From positions 1 to 64,000 of the forward strand of contig QCUQ01000002.1 of the NCBI GenBank assembly GCA_003210655.1: DNA of 64,000 nucleotides, in the 5' to 3' direction. A program made the translations under genes and the position numbers. Every line of letters begins with the position of its first letter. The first letter of the stretch is position 1. Source of the stretch: Prochlorococcus sp. AG-679-M10 (GTDB taxonomy: Bacteria; Cyanobacteriota; Cyanobacteriia; PCC-6307; Cyanobiaceae). The notes beneath the pieces are model-generated. The model was not told the origin of the DNA. It made no database searches and saw only the letters and a program-made list of their open reading frames with translations. Below are positions 10,345 through 19,145 of this stretch, in pieces.

Positions 10345-11199
10345 TTACTTAAAAGTATTTATAAGTATTGAGGCATCTAATATTTGGGAGGAATTTGGAG
10401 GAATCAAAATTTTTTTTAATCCATTAACTAAAGAATTACGTGGGCTAGTCCATGGTTCAAGACATACCATTTTTCTGGGAGGATCACTCCAAATCACACC
10501 TAAATCAAAAGGAGAAGGATGAATTAAAGTAACTTGTCTTTTCAAAAAATTATCTCGAAAAGAACTTTTTCCTGCGGCATACATAAGTAAATCAATTCCA
10601 TTATTAATATTTTTTAACTCATCAAAAGTATTTCTTAAGAAATTATTTTTTTGGTCCTGGCAAGTTAGCGGGTGATCTATAAAATCTAAGTTTTTAAAAT
10701 CTGAAATATTAAAATAAGGATGCAATCCAAAATTTACTGGCATCTCAATATTAGTTTTGTTCTGAATATTTATTTTAAATTTTAAGCAATTAATTTTTAG
10801 AGAAACTTCAATTTTGAGCTCAAAATTATATGGATAATAAATTTTAGTTTTTTCATTATCCTTTAAAATTAAAAAAAGAGAATTTTTTTTATCATTTAGG
10901 AAGTGTTGCCATTGCAAATCCCTTGCAAAACCATGTTGCTTCAATTGCACATAATTTTTCCCAAATAAAGAATTAGGGATATCAAGATTTCCGCAAATCG
11001 GAAATAGGATTGGAATTCCTCCTCTAATACTTTTTGTTGTATCGATAAATCTTTTTTCATCAAAATATATTATTTCTTTTCCATCAGAAACCCAGTTAGT
11101 TATAAGCCCACCCCTGTTAGGACAAAAATTAATATAATTTTTTTCGTCTAATTGAAATACATAAATACCTTTTTTATTATCAACAGAATTAATTTTCAC
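10345..11199 (-). CDS. Aldose 1-epimerase (galactose mutarotase) family protein
   Basis: A member of the mutarotase-like sandwich fold that interconverts anomers of free or phosphorylated hexoses. I chose the GTG at 11199 (VKINSVDNKKG...), giving 284 residues. The longer frame starts at a TTG at 11232 inside the upstream hydrolase gene. Visible features are NFCPNRGGLITNW, GGIPILFPICGNL and QHGFARDLQW (the conserved His-Gly-Phe-Ala-Arg of the hexose-6-phosphate type), NFGLHPYFN with the catalytic-type His, and VCLEPWTSPRNSL with the catalytic-type Glu. The motifs point to the D-hexose-6-phosphate mutarotase-like branch. It lies between the alpha/beta hydrolase and the DUF1537 kinase in one tight run. 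Confidence 0.85.
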   Translation of the reverse strand: MKINSVDNKKGIYVFQLDEKNYINFCPNRGGLITNWVSDGKEIIYFDEKRFIDTTKSIRGGIPILFPICGNLDIPNSLFGKNYVQLKQHGFARDLQWQHFLNDKKNSLFLILKDNEKTKIYYPYNFELKIEVSLKINCLKFKINIQNKTNIEMPVNFGLHPYFNISDFKNLDFIDHPLTCQDQKNNFLRNTFDELKNINNGIDLLMYAAGKSSFRDNFLKRQVTLIHPSPFDLGVIWSDPPRKMVCLEPWTSPRNSLVNGLKKILIPPNSSQILDASILINTFK

Positions 11200-11209
11200 A
11201 AAAATCTCA

Positions 11210-12115
11210 CTACAAGGAATCAATCCAATCAAGTATATGTTGATTAACTAATTCAGGGACTTCATCATGAGGACAATGTCCAGCATCAAGAATCACTTCT
11301 TTAGTATTTTCAGGACCATATTTTTTATAAAGAAGTCTTTTGCTAGCTGTATTCATCCAAGGATCTTTACCTCCCCACAGGAGCAAAAGTGGAGATTTCA
11401 GCTTTTTGAACAATTCATCAAATGGTTCTCCTTGAACACCTGCAGGATTAAAAACACTTTTAAAAACGTTAAAGGCACCTGGATCCAGTGATGCTTTTCT
11501 TATTGAATCAATAAGATAGTCATCAACATTAGTTTGATTTTTATAGACATTTTTTAATGCTTTTTTAATATTTACTCTTCGTCTCATACTTTCAAATATG
11601 GTCCTTTGAAGAAAAATATTACCTCGCAAAAATGTTTCAAAGAAAGTTTTTAAAGATCTTTGTAAAAGGCTTTTGTTTGATACTTTTTCTTCACTAAACA
11701 TTCCAGCAGCATTAAGTAACACTACTCCTGCAGATAATTCTTTTAGTTCTGCACTTGCAGCTAGAGACGCATACCCACCTAAAGAATTACCAACAATAAA
11801 TGTTGGTTTTTTAATTACTTCTTTCACATATGTTGCAACTTGATCTTTCCAAAGATGACTTGAATACTGCACATCAGTTGGCTTGGGACTTTTTCCAAAA
11901 CCCAAAAGATCTATTGCATGAACTTCATATTTCTGACTCAAAACAGGGATATTAAAACGCCAATGATCAGTGGAAGCTCCAAAACCATGTATCAACAAAA
12001 TCGCACATGAATTTAGACTTTCTCCTTTAGGTTTTGCAGTAATAGTATGTACTGGATAATTCAAAAAATTCCAAGCATAATTAACCTCATCACTTATAAG
12101 CCCTGTTTTTTCCAT
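11210..12115 (-). CDS. Alpha/beta hydrolase fold protein
   Basis: This 301-residue enzyme has the classic hydrolase fold. The oxyanion-loop motif LIHGFGASTDHWR lies at residues 41-53, the nucleophile elbow GNSLGG has Ser111, the acid is in LWGGKDPW, and the catalytic His is in DAGHCPHDE near the C-terminus. The substrate is unknown; cyanobacterial relatives are annotated as hydrolases, haloperoxidases or lipases without proof. It is the first gene of a three-gene minus-strand run with the mutarotase and DUF1537 kinase. A second gene in the window (39666-40580) shares the HGFGAS and GHCPHDE motifs and is a paralogue. Confidence 0.9.
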   Translation of the reverse strand: MEKTGLISDEVNYAWNFLNYPVHTITAKPKGESLNSCAILLIHGFGASTDHWRFNIPVLSQKYEVHAIDLLGFGKSPKPTDVQYSSHLWKDQVATYVKEVIKKPTFIVGNSLGGYASLAASAELKELSAGVVLLNAAGMFSEEKVSNKSLLQRSLKTFFETFLRGNIFLQRTIFESMRRRVNIKKALKNVYKNQTNVDDYLIDSIRKASLDPGAFNVFKSVFNPAGVQGEPFDELFKKLKSPLLLLWGGKDPWMNTASKRLLYKKYGPENTKEVILDAGHCPHDEVPELVNQHILDWIDSL

Positions 12116-12157
12116 TTAATAAACTATTAAGTGTTTTAATTCTAATAAAATTATTCT

Positions 12158-13525
12158 TTAAAGAAGACCTACTGGATCAGCCGCAACATCATCTGAAATT
12201 TTATTATCACCACCAGGAGGCTTATCTTTCAAAACAATTCTTAAAAGAACAGGAGCGAGGAATGTCGTTCCAATGACCATTAATAAAATTGCTGCCTCAA
12301 GGGATGGTGTTAAAAGCTTAGCGCTTGTTCCTAATCCAAGAAAAATTAATCCCACTTCTCCTCTAGGCATCATTCCTAGACCTACAACTAATCTATTTGT
12401 AGGTTTATCACTTGAAAAAACCCATCCAGCAGCAATTTTTCCAATAATTGCCACAACTAATAAAAATCCTGCGACTACTAGAGCAGACCTGCTTGCTGGA
12501 TCAAGTGGATTAATAACTGATAAATCCATACCAGCACCTACCAGTACAAAAAAGATAGTCGCGAATAATGAAACCAAAGGCAAAACCGATTGCTGGATAG
12601 CATGGTTATTTTTAGAACTACTAAGAATTAAACCTGCTGCAAAAGCTCCTAAAGCTGCTTCAAGACCTATCGCAGTTGCGACAAAACAACATAAAACAAG
12701 TATCACAAAAGACGCTACAACCACTGCTCCAGGAGCTTTCAACCTATCAAGAAGCCAATCAAATCCAGGAGCTGCTGTACGACTTAATGCAATAGCAGCA
12801 ATTACAAATACAACAGCTGCTGCAACTAATTTGACTATTGGAGCTATTTCCAAGGATCCTCCAGCAGCAAGAGCTACAACTACCGCAAGAATAACAATGC
12901 CTAAAATATCGTCTAAAACTGCTGCTCCAATAACTATTTGACCTTCCCTAGTCTTCAAATATCCTAATTCACCAAAAACACTTGCTGTAATACCTATACT
13001 TGTGGCAGTCATTGATGCTCCTGCAAATACTGCTGGAATAAGATCCACTTGGAAAATAAACATTAATCCAAAAGTACCGAAAGCAAAAGGCAAAACCACA
13101 CCTGCCATAGCAACTGTAAAAGCTTGCGCACCAACTGCAACTAATTCCTCTAATTCACTTTCTAGTCCTGTTAAGAAAAGAAGTGCATATAATCCAAGTG
13201 TTGCTACAGCTTGAAGAGAAGGAAAACTCTCAAAATAGACATCAGGAACAACTTCTGGAGGTATTGATGCTAAGGAACTTATTACGTTTACCAATCCTTG
13301 ATTTAATTCTGTATGAGCAGAGGGTGGTATTAATAAATGAAAACCAGATGCTCCTATCACAACCCCTGCCAAAAGCTCTCCAACAATTGTAGGTAAACTT
13401 AGTCTTACTAATACTTCTGCTAATGCTCTAGCAGCTAAAAATATCAATAGAAATCTAATTACTCCGATGAGCGTCTCAGCAACTTCTAAATCATGTGCAC
13501 TTAATTCAGCAAGTAAATGATACAT
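12158..13525 (-). CDS. Na+/H+ antiporter, CPA2 family (NapA-type)
   Basis: An integral inner-membrane cation/proton antiporter of 455 residues with about 12 hydrophobic segments. Recognisable parts are the early LSLPTIVGELLAGVVIG segment and LFLTGLESELEEL, then ASMTATSIGITASVFGELG and GAAVLDDILGIVILAV. The paired aspartates in VLDDILG match the ion-binding site of the Kef/NapA group, and LEAALGAFAAGLIL is conserved downstream. No C-terminal nucleotide-binding domain is present, so it is not a full KefC-type channel. GC content is higher than in its neighbours, mainly from Ala and Gly codons in membrane helices. It likely exports Na+ at alkaline pH; the exact ion is inferred. Confidence 0.88.
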   Translation of the reverse strand: MYHLLAELSAHDLEVAETLIGVIRFLLIFLAARALAEVLVRLSLPTIVGELLAGVVIGASGFHLLIPPSAHTELNQGLVNVISSLASIPPEVVPDVYFESFPSLQAVATLGLYALLFLTGLESELEELVAVGAQAFTVAMAGVVLPFAFGTFGLMFIFQVDLIPAVFAGASMTATSIGITASVFGELGYLKTREGQIVIGAAVLDDILGIVILAVVVALAAGGSLEIAPIVKLVAAAVVFVIAAIALSRTAAPGFDWLLDRLKAPGAVVVASFVILVLCCFVATAIGLEAALGAFAAGLILSSSKNNHAIQQSVLPLVSLFATIFFVLVGAGMDLSVINPLDPASRSALVVAGFLLVVAIIGKIAAGWVFSSDKPTNRLVVGLGMMPRGEVGLIFLGLGTSAKLLTPSLEAAILLMVIGTTFLAPVLLRIVLKDKPPGGDNKISDDVAADPVGLL

Positions 13526-13678
13526 TTTAAATGCGAGAAAAATTAAACGGTCTAATTGGAAGATAGTTTATGGAGGGCCCACTTTACTAAGTATGTAAAA
13601 AAAAGCAAAAATACTCAACAAGTGTGGATCTGAAGTTACAACAAAGAATTTATAAAATAAATAGCTAATGTCTGGTAT

Positions 13679-16225
13679 ATGTCAAATCTAATGAACTCCA
13701 ACGAACCCTTTGATCTACGCTTGCCTACACCAGGCTGCTATCTAGATCCTGAGAAGGCTGGCATGGATTCTGATGCGCTCTTCAAGGGAATGACAGAGCA
13801 CTTATTCTTTACCCTCGGCAAATTAGCAACATCCGCTAGTCCTCATGACTTATACATGGCTCTAAGTTATGCAGTTAAGGATAGATTAATGACAAGATAT
13901 TTGGCCAGTCAAGAAGTAATAAGAAAAAAACCTCAAAAAACAGTTGCCTACTTATCAGCAGAGTTTTTAATTGGTCCACAATTAAGCAACAATTTATTGA
14001 ATCTTGGAATAACACAAGAAGCAGAAGACGCCTTAAAAAGGTTTGGAATAGAATCACTTTCAACAATTCTTGAAGTCGAAGAGGAGCCAGGTTTAGGTAA
14101 TGGTGGTCTTGGGAGACTTGCGGCTTGTTATATGGAGTCTTTAGCTTCTTTACAAGTTCCTGCGGTTGGTTATGGTATTAGATACGAATTCGGAATATTT
14201 AACCAGTTAATACGAGATGGTTGGCAAGTTGAAGTCACTGATAAATGGCTTAAAGGTGGTTGGCCATGGGAATTACCCCAGCCTGATGAATCATGTTTTG
14301 TTGGCTTTGGGGGGCGAACTGAAAGTTACAGAGACGATAAAGGGAATTATCGATCAAGATGGGTTCCCTCAGAACATGCAATTGGTGTTCCTCATGACGT
14401 TCCAGTATTAGGCTACAGAGTAAATACATGCGACAGATTAAGATTATGGAGAGCTGATGCAACAGAGAGTTTTGATTTTTATGCTTTCAATATTGGTGAT
14501 TATTATGGTGCGGTAGAAGAAAAAGTTGCTTCTGAAACTCTATCTAAAGTTCTCTATCCAAATGATGGAACTGATGAAGGGAGAAGATTAAGGCTCAAAC
14601 AACAACATTTTTTTGTCAGTTGTTCTCTCCAAGATATGTTGAGAAGTCTTGAAAAAAGATCTATCCCAGTAACAGAATTTGCCAAACATTGGACTGTTCA
14701 ATTAAATGATACACATCCCGCAATTGCAGTTGCTGAATTAATGCGACTATTAATAGATCAGTATCAATTGGGTTGGGACAATGCATGGAATATAACTATT
14801 TCATCAGTAGCCTATACAAACCATACATTGCTTCCTGAAGCTTTGGAAAAATGGGATTTAAGTCTATTTAATGATTTACTTCCTCGTCATTTAGAAATTA
14901 TTTACGAAATAAATTGGAGATTTTTACAACAATTAAGACTTCGTTACCCAGGTAATGACAAGATTTTACAAAAACTTTCTATTATTGACGAAGAAGGATC
15001 TAAGTCAGTAAGAATGGCTCATTTAGCTACTATAGGAGCTCATCATATTAATGGTGTTGCTGCTCTTCACTCTGACCTAATCAAAAGGCAACTTCTTCCA
15101 GAGTTTGCAGAATTATGGCCTGAAAAATTTACCAATGTAACTAATGGAGTAACTCCTAGAAGATGGGTTGCCTTAGCAAATCCATCTTTATCCAATTTAT
15201 TAGAAAAAGAAGTTGGTCCAGATTGGATTACAAATATGGAACTACTAAAAAAATTAGAAAAGAAACAAGATGATGCAAATTTCCTTCAAGAATTTGAGGA
15301 AACTAAATTACTTGGGAAACGAAAGCTCGCCAGTTTTATTCATACAAAAACAGGAATACTTGTTGATCCATCAAGTCTTTTTGATGTCCAAGTTAAAAGG
15401 ATCCATCAATATAAAAGACAACATTTAAATGCTCTACAAATTATTGCTCAGTATTTAAGAATCAAAAATGGTACGAGTAATTATAAAGCTCCAAGGACAG
15501 TTATTTTTGGAGGGAAAGCTGCTCCTGGTTACTTTATGGCTAAATTAATTATCAGATTTATTAATGGCATCGCAGATGTCGTCAATTCGGATCCTGATAT
15601 GGAAGGACTTTTAAGAGTCGTTTTCTTACCTGATTATAATGTCAAACTTGGTGAAATAGTTTATCCAGCAACAGATCTGTCTGAGCAAATTTCAACAGCT
15701 GGTAAAGAAGCATCAGGCACAGGAAATATGAAATTTGCCATGAATGGAGCCTTAACTATAGGAACTCTTGACGGAGCAAATGTAGAGTTGAGAGATCTTG
15801 TTAAAAAAGAAAATTTCTTCCTTTTCGGAAAGACCGAAAGTGAAATAATGCACTTAAAAAATAATGCTTATTCTCCTAAGACTTTCATTGATAAATGTCC
15901 TGAGTTAAAAGAAGTAATTCGTTTAATAGAAATTGGCCATTTTAGTAATGGAGACAAAGAATTATTCAAACCTTTATTAAATAGTTTGACTGGAAATGAT
16001 CCATTTTTTGTTATGGCTGATTTCGAAGACTATTTAAACAAACAAGATGAAGTTAGTAACTTCTGGAATGATAAAAAATCGTGGAATAAAATGGCTCTAT
16101 TAAATACAGCGAGATCAGGATATTTTTCTTCAGATAGATCTATCAGAGAATATTGCGAATCTATTTGGAAAGTTTCCCCAATGCCAGTTGAAATTACATG
16201 TGATATTGAAGAAGTAACTAATTAA
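13679..16225 (+). CDS. glgP: Glycogen phosphorylase
   Basis: GlgP phosphorolytically removes glucose-1-phosphate from the ends of glycogen, the store that cyanobacteria burn at night. The 848-residue length is normal for the alpha-glucan phosphorylase family. Near the N-terminus AYLSAEFLIG and EEEPGLGNGGLGRLAAC are intact. In the C-terminal domain the PLP-binding motif EASGTGNMKFAMNGAL carries the Schiff-base Lys685, followed by TIGTLDGANVE. A second in-frame Met (residue 5) could also start the protein. It is divergent from the antiporter gene, with about 150 bases between them. Its last eight bases overlap the 3' end of the broken gene on the other strand. Confidence 0.97.
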   Translation: MSNLMNSNEPFDLRLPTPGCYLDPEKAGMDSDALFKGMTEHLFFTLGKLATSASPHDLYMALSYAVKDRLMTRYLASQEVIRKKPQKTVAYLSAEFLIGPQLSNNLLNLGITQEAEDALKRFGIESLSTILEVEEEPGLGNGGLGRLAACYMESLASLQVPAVGYGIRYEFGIFNQLIRDGWQVEVTDKWLKGGWPWELPQPDESCFVGFGGRTESYRDDKGNYRSRWVPSEHAIGVPHDVPVLGYRVNTCDRLRLWRADATESFDFYAFNIGDYYGAVEEKVASETLSKVLYPNDGTDEGRRLRLKQQHFFVSCSLQDMLRSLEKRSIPVTEFAKHWTVQLNDTHPAIAVAELMRLLIDQYQLGWDNAWNITISSVAYTNHTLLPEALEKWDLSLFNDLLPRHLEIIYEINWRFLQQLRLRYPGNDKILQKLSIIDEEGSKSVRMAHLATIGAHHINGVAALHSDLIKRQLLPEFAELWPEKFTNVTNGVTPRRWVALANPSLSNLLEKEVGPDWITNMELLKKLEKKQDDANFLQEFEETKLLGKRKLASFIHTKTGILVDPSSLFDVQVKRIHQYKRQHLNALQIIAQYLRIKNGTSNYKAPRTVIFGGKAAPGYFMAKLIIRFINGIADVVNSDPDMEGLLRVVFLPDYNVKLGEIVYPATDLSEQISTAGKEASGTGNMKFAMNGALTIGTLDGANVELRDLVKKENFFLFGKTESEIMHLKNNAYSPKTFIDKCPELKEVIRLIEIGHFSNGDKELFKPLLNSLTGNDPFFVMADFEDYLNKQDEVSNFWNDKKSWNKMALLNTARSGYFSSDRSIREYCESIWKVSPMPVEITCDIEEVTN

Positions 16226-16685
16226 AGTTACTATTAGATGAATCAGATGTTTGATGAAATATTCTATTAAATATTAATCTATCAATTTTTAGTGGATCAG
16301 GAGATAACTTTTTAAAAATTTCTTGAAATTTAATTTCCACCTTTTTAGAAACTTTTATATCAAAAATCCTCTCTATCAAAGCTTCAATAGAGTATATATT
16401 AGCATTTACATCTTCAAGTCCTTCTATTGCATCTGTAATTTCTACATCAGAAATATGTTTATTATTTTCAAAAAATTTATGTTTATTATCTTTATCAGAT
16501 AATTGATTTTGTAATTCTTCAGTAACTTTGCTACAAAAAGTTCTAAAAGATTGGGTAGAAGCTCAGTTTAATTCCTGTTGTTGTTTAAAAGTAGGAAATT
16601 CTCGAATTAAACGATCATGTTCCTGATAAAATTTCTGACAATTAGGGCATTGGAATGATTCCTCTTTCAAAAGAATAAATAACAC
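16218..16685 (-). pseudogene. Gene interrupted by an in-frame TGA, hypothetical
   Basis: Read on the minus strand from a GTG at 16685, a 40-codon frame (MLFILLKEESFQCPNCQKFY...) ends at a TGA at 16565-16563. The same frame then stays open for 114 more codons to a TAG at 16220-16218. The downstream part contains no Met, so it cannot easily be an independent gene. It reads like real protein: FRTFCSKVTEEL, then DVEITDAIEGLEDVNANIYSIEALIERIF, then VEIKFQEIFKKLSPDPLKI. The N-terminal CPNC could bind zinc. The simplest view is a single TGG to TGA change, or a sequencing error, in a gene of about 155 residues. It follows the 110-residue hypothetical gene. The family is not recognised. Confidence 0.6.
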
Positions 16686-16702
16686 TAAACAATATCATTG
16701 CA

Positions 16703-17035
16703 TTATTTAGGTAAGATGGTAGGCCCATCACATAATTCATCATTTTCATCGAGAGAGTCTGGACTATCAGGCAAAGGAATTTCAATACTTGTGACTAAAG
16801 TAATAACATCTCTCAATCTCATTGAGTCTGCAAACCATCCCATTGCTTGTTCAGCATCTCCTCTCTTTTCTGCATCATTTGCTTGATCTTCATGAGCTTC
16901 TGCTAATAAAGAAAGCCAACAAAGGCATCTTGCCTGAACTATAGACAAATCTAGATCATTTGGTTGAGATTTAGAAATACGTTCATGCTCTTGCTGAATT
17001 AAGAGCTTCAAACGCATATCGTGCAGCTTAGCCAT
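16703..17035 (-). CDS. Conserved hypothetical protein
   Basis: This 110-residue protein is not a family I can name. Residues about 1-70 are predicted helical (MRLKLLIQQEHERISKSQ, then VQARCLCWLSLLAEAHEDQA), with charged and Ala-rich turns. The C-terminal 30 residues are Pro- and Asp-rich and look disordered. No signal peptide or membrane segment is seen. It lies immediately upstream of the interrupted gene on the same strand, and its stop codon is 18 bases from that gene's GTG. The two were probably one operon. Confidence 0.7.
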   Translation of the reverse strand: MAKLHDMRLKLLIQQEHERISKSQPNDLDLSIVQARCLCWLSLLAEAHEDQANDAEKRGDAEQAMGWFADSMRLRDVITLVTSIEIPLPDSPDSLDENDELCDGPTILPK

Positions 17036-17114
17036 AAAAGCTTTATTACTAATTACACGCTAGCTAGAGAGTTGCAAATATGCACGCCTACTACATATAG
17101 TTTATTAACTTAAA

Positions 17115-17188
<74 letters not shown>

Positions 17189-17226
17189 AAGAGATGTTTT
17201 TTGGGTTAATAAGCATTATGCTAAAT

Positions 17227-17599
17227 GAAAGCAGGAGAGGCAATCGCAAAAATGTTTTATTTTGTTTTGAAAATAAACTTTTTTGAGGAAAGTCCGGGCT
17301 CCCATATGGTCAGGCTTGCTGGGTAATTCCCAGTGCGGGTAACCGTGAGGATAGTGCCACAGAAACATACCGCCTAATACTTATGTATGGCAAGGGTGCA
17401 AGGGTGCGGTAAGAGCGCACCAGCAACATTGAGAAGTGTTGGCTAGGTAAACCCCAGCTGGGTGCAAGGCTAAGTAGATTCATGACCATTAAAAAATCTA
17501 TTTTTAAGCGCCGCTTGAGGCTGTGAAGTAATTCCAGTCCTAGATAGATGATTGCCCATCTTATTAAGATGAACAGAACCCGGCTTATGACCTGCTTTC
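17227..17599 (+). ncRNA. rnpB: RNase P RNA
   Basis: This is the catalytic RNA that trims 5' leaders from tRNA precursors. The bounding helix P1 is formed by GAAAGCAGG at 17227 and CCTGCTTTC ending at 17599. The universally conserved 5' core GAGGAAAGTCCGGGCTCC is at about 17284-17301. The 3' core follows in ACAGAACCCGGCTTATGACC near 17573-17592. The central GGTAAACCCC segment is also present. Its length of about 373 bases fits the cyanobacterial type A RNA. It lies 25 bases before rnc and reads in the same direction. Exact ends are estimated from the P1 pairing. Confidence 0.96.
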
Positions 17600-17624
17600 T
17601 ATTTAATGAAAAAACTTAATCTAT

Positions 17625-18374
17625 ATGGACACCTTACTTGATGACAAAAGACTTGAACAAATTATTAAGTTCTTAAATTCTCTTGATATCAACTCAAAAA
17701 GATTTAATGAAATTATCAACCAAAAAGATAAATTAATACTTCATACTTTCAATGAAGCATTAACACACTCCTCCGCAAACAAGATGGTTAATTATGAAAA
17801 ATTAGAATTCTTTGGGGACGCTGTTCTTAGATTATCAGCATCAGATTTTATAGAAAGAACATATACTAAGATGAGTGTTGGTAATAGATCGGAATTAAGA
17901 TCTCAAATAGTAAGTGATGAATGGTTAACTGAATTAGGTAAAAAAATATTAATAGAAACAGTAATAATAAAAGGACCCAAAGCAATGGGTGATAAGAATT
18001 CAAAAAATACTATAATTGCTGAAACAAGTGAAGCATTAATTGGCGCAATTTATAAGTGTTTTAACTCAATATATGAAGTCAATATATGGTTAGATAATTT
18101 TTGGAAAAAAGATGCCGAATTATATTTACAAGCACCCCATAAGTATAATGCCAAATCTGCATTACAAGAATGGTGCCAAAGTCAAGGATTTGATTTACCT
18201 ATTTATAAAATATATGAAGTATCAAAAAATCACGGAGACTCAAAAAGATTCTCTTGTGAAATATACATAAATGGATCTAAAAAAGCTTTTAGCTTTGGGC
18301 ATTCTCATAAAAAAGCCGAGAAAAATGCTGCAAGTATTTTAATACAAAAGATTTTTCAGAGAAAGAAAAATTAA
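17625..18374 (+). CDS. rnc: Ribonuclease III
   Basis: RNase III cleaves double-stranded RNA, including rRNA precursors and structured mRNAs. Length is 249 residues. The nuclease signature NYEKLEFFGDAVLRL is at residues 56-70, with the expected acidic residues Glu58, Glu61 and Asp65. The second metal motif reads AETSEALIGAIY, where most family members have Asp at the first acidic position, so Asp is replaced by Glu. The C-terminal double-stranded RNA-binding domain runs from about 172 (NAKSALQEWCQSQG) to 246, with GHSHKKAEKNAAS near the end. It follows rnpB and may share its promoter. Confidence 0.93.
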   Translation: MDTLLDDKRLEQIIKFLNSLDINSKRFNEIINQKDKLILHTFNEALTHSSANKMVNYEKLEFFGDAVLRLSASDFIERTYTKMSVGNRSELRSQIVSDEWLTELGKKILIETVIIKGPKAMGDKNSKNTIIAETSEALIGAIYKCFNSIYEVNIWLDNFWKKDAELYLQAPHKYNAKSALQEWCQSQGFDLPIYKIYEVSKNHGDSKRFSCEIYINGSKKAFSFGHSHKKAEKNAASILIQKIFQRKKN

Positions 18375-18378
18375 TTCT

Positions 18379-18564
18379 TCAAACAAGTTCCAAATTATTT
18401 AATCGAAATGTTACTAATTTATCCCAATTACCTCCCTCAAAAAGAACAGCTGCACTTTTATTAGTTACTCTTTGTACAAATCCTTTATAACCTCTATAGA
18501 TAGAATTAACATCTTTAACTACTACTATAGAACCGGGTAGTATTGGTTTATTTGAAATTTCCAT
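18379..18564 (-). CDS. ndhS: NAD(P)H-quinone oxidoreductase subunit S
   Basis: NdhS is a small SH3-like peripheral subunit of the thylakoid NDH-1 complex that helps bind ferredoxin for cyclic electron flow. At 61 residues the protein is nearly all conserved core: [20 protein letters not shown], then [20 protein letters not shown] and [11 protein letters not shown]. The [14 protein letters not shown] block is typical of the DUF3252/NdhS family. It is convergent with rnc (four-base gap) and divergent from rimM. The assignment rests on my memory of this motif. Confidence 0.82.
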   Translation of the reverse strand: MEISNKPILPGSIVVVKDVNSIYRGYKGFVQRVTNKSAAVLFEGGNWDKLVTFRLNNLELV

Positions 18565-18586
18565 AGAAATAATTTACATATACACT

Positions 18587-19126
18587 ATGATAAATGATGA
18601 TGAATGGTTGATTGTTGGATTAATAACATCTCCTCAAGGCATTAATGGAAAAATCAAGGTTAAGTCTCTTAGTGATTTTGAAGAAAGATTTACAGAACCT
18701 GGTAAAAGATGGATACAAAAAGAAAAGGAGAATCCTAAAGAATTAGAGCTTACGCATGGTTTTAAAAAACCAGGTAAAGAATTATTCATAATTACATTTA
18801 AAGAGATAAATAATAGAAATCAAGCAGAAAACTTAAAGGGACATAAAATCCTCGTAAAAGTTGATGCAATTCCAAAATTGAATAAGGGAGAATTTCACTT
18901 AACCGAACTAGTGAATTTAAAAGTCAAAATTTTAGAAAATAACCAATTACACATAATCGGAAAAGTTATTAACTTAGCCAACGAGAAAAATAATTTACTT
19001 GTGATTCAACTTTTGAAAAATAATAAAGAGGTTCTAATACCTTTTGTTAAGGAGATTGTTCCAGTAGTGGATATTAAAAAAAAATTTATATTATTGACTC
19101 CCCCTTCAGGGCTATTGGAGCTTTAA
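18587..19126 (+). CDS. rimM: Ribosome maturation factor RimM
   Basis: RimM assists assembly of the head of the 30S subunit and binds ribosomal protein S19. The 179-residue protein has an N-terminal RimM domain starting with [21 protein letters not shown], where most relatives have G-x-(I/V)-x-x-x-x-G-(I/L)-x-G. It is followed by a PRC-barrel domain from about residue 100 ([13 protein letters not shown]), ending in [20 protein letters not shown] and a PPSGLLEL tail. It is not linked to trmD or rpsP as in many bacteria. It is convergent with glmS across 19 bases. Confidence 0.93.
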   Translation: MINDDEWLIVGLITSPQGINGKIKVKSLSDFEERFTEPGKRWIQKEKENPKELELTHGFKKPGKELFIITFKEINNRNQAENLKGHKILVKVDAIPKLNKGEFHLTELVNLKVKILENNQLHIIGKVINLANEKNNLLVIQLLKNNKEVLIPFVKEIVPVVDIKKKFILLTPPSGLLEL

Positions 19127-19145
19127 ATTCTCTTTTTTAAACTTT

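Noticed and set aside
12273-12941. Long plus-strand open frame of 222 codons opposite the Na+/H+ antiporter gene
   Set aside because: It is rich in Thr, Pro and Ala as the complement of Gly/Ala/Val-rich membrane helices. It has no family motif, and the opposite frame is a clear antiporter.
16563-16565. TGA as selenocysteine or as a reassigned Trp codon
   Set aside because: Prochlorococcus is not known to use selenocysteine, no hairpin of the needed type is seen just after the TGA, and other genes here end in TGA normally (the gene stop at 701, for example).
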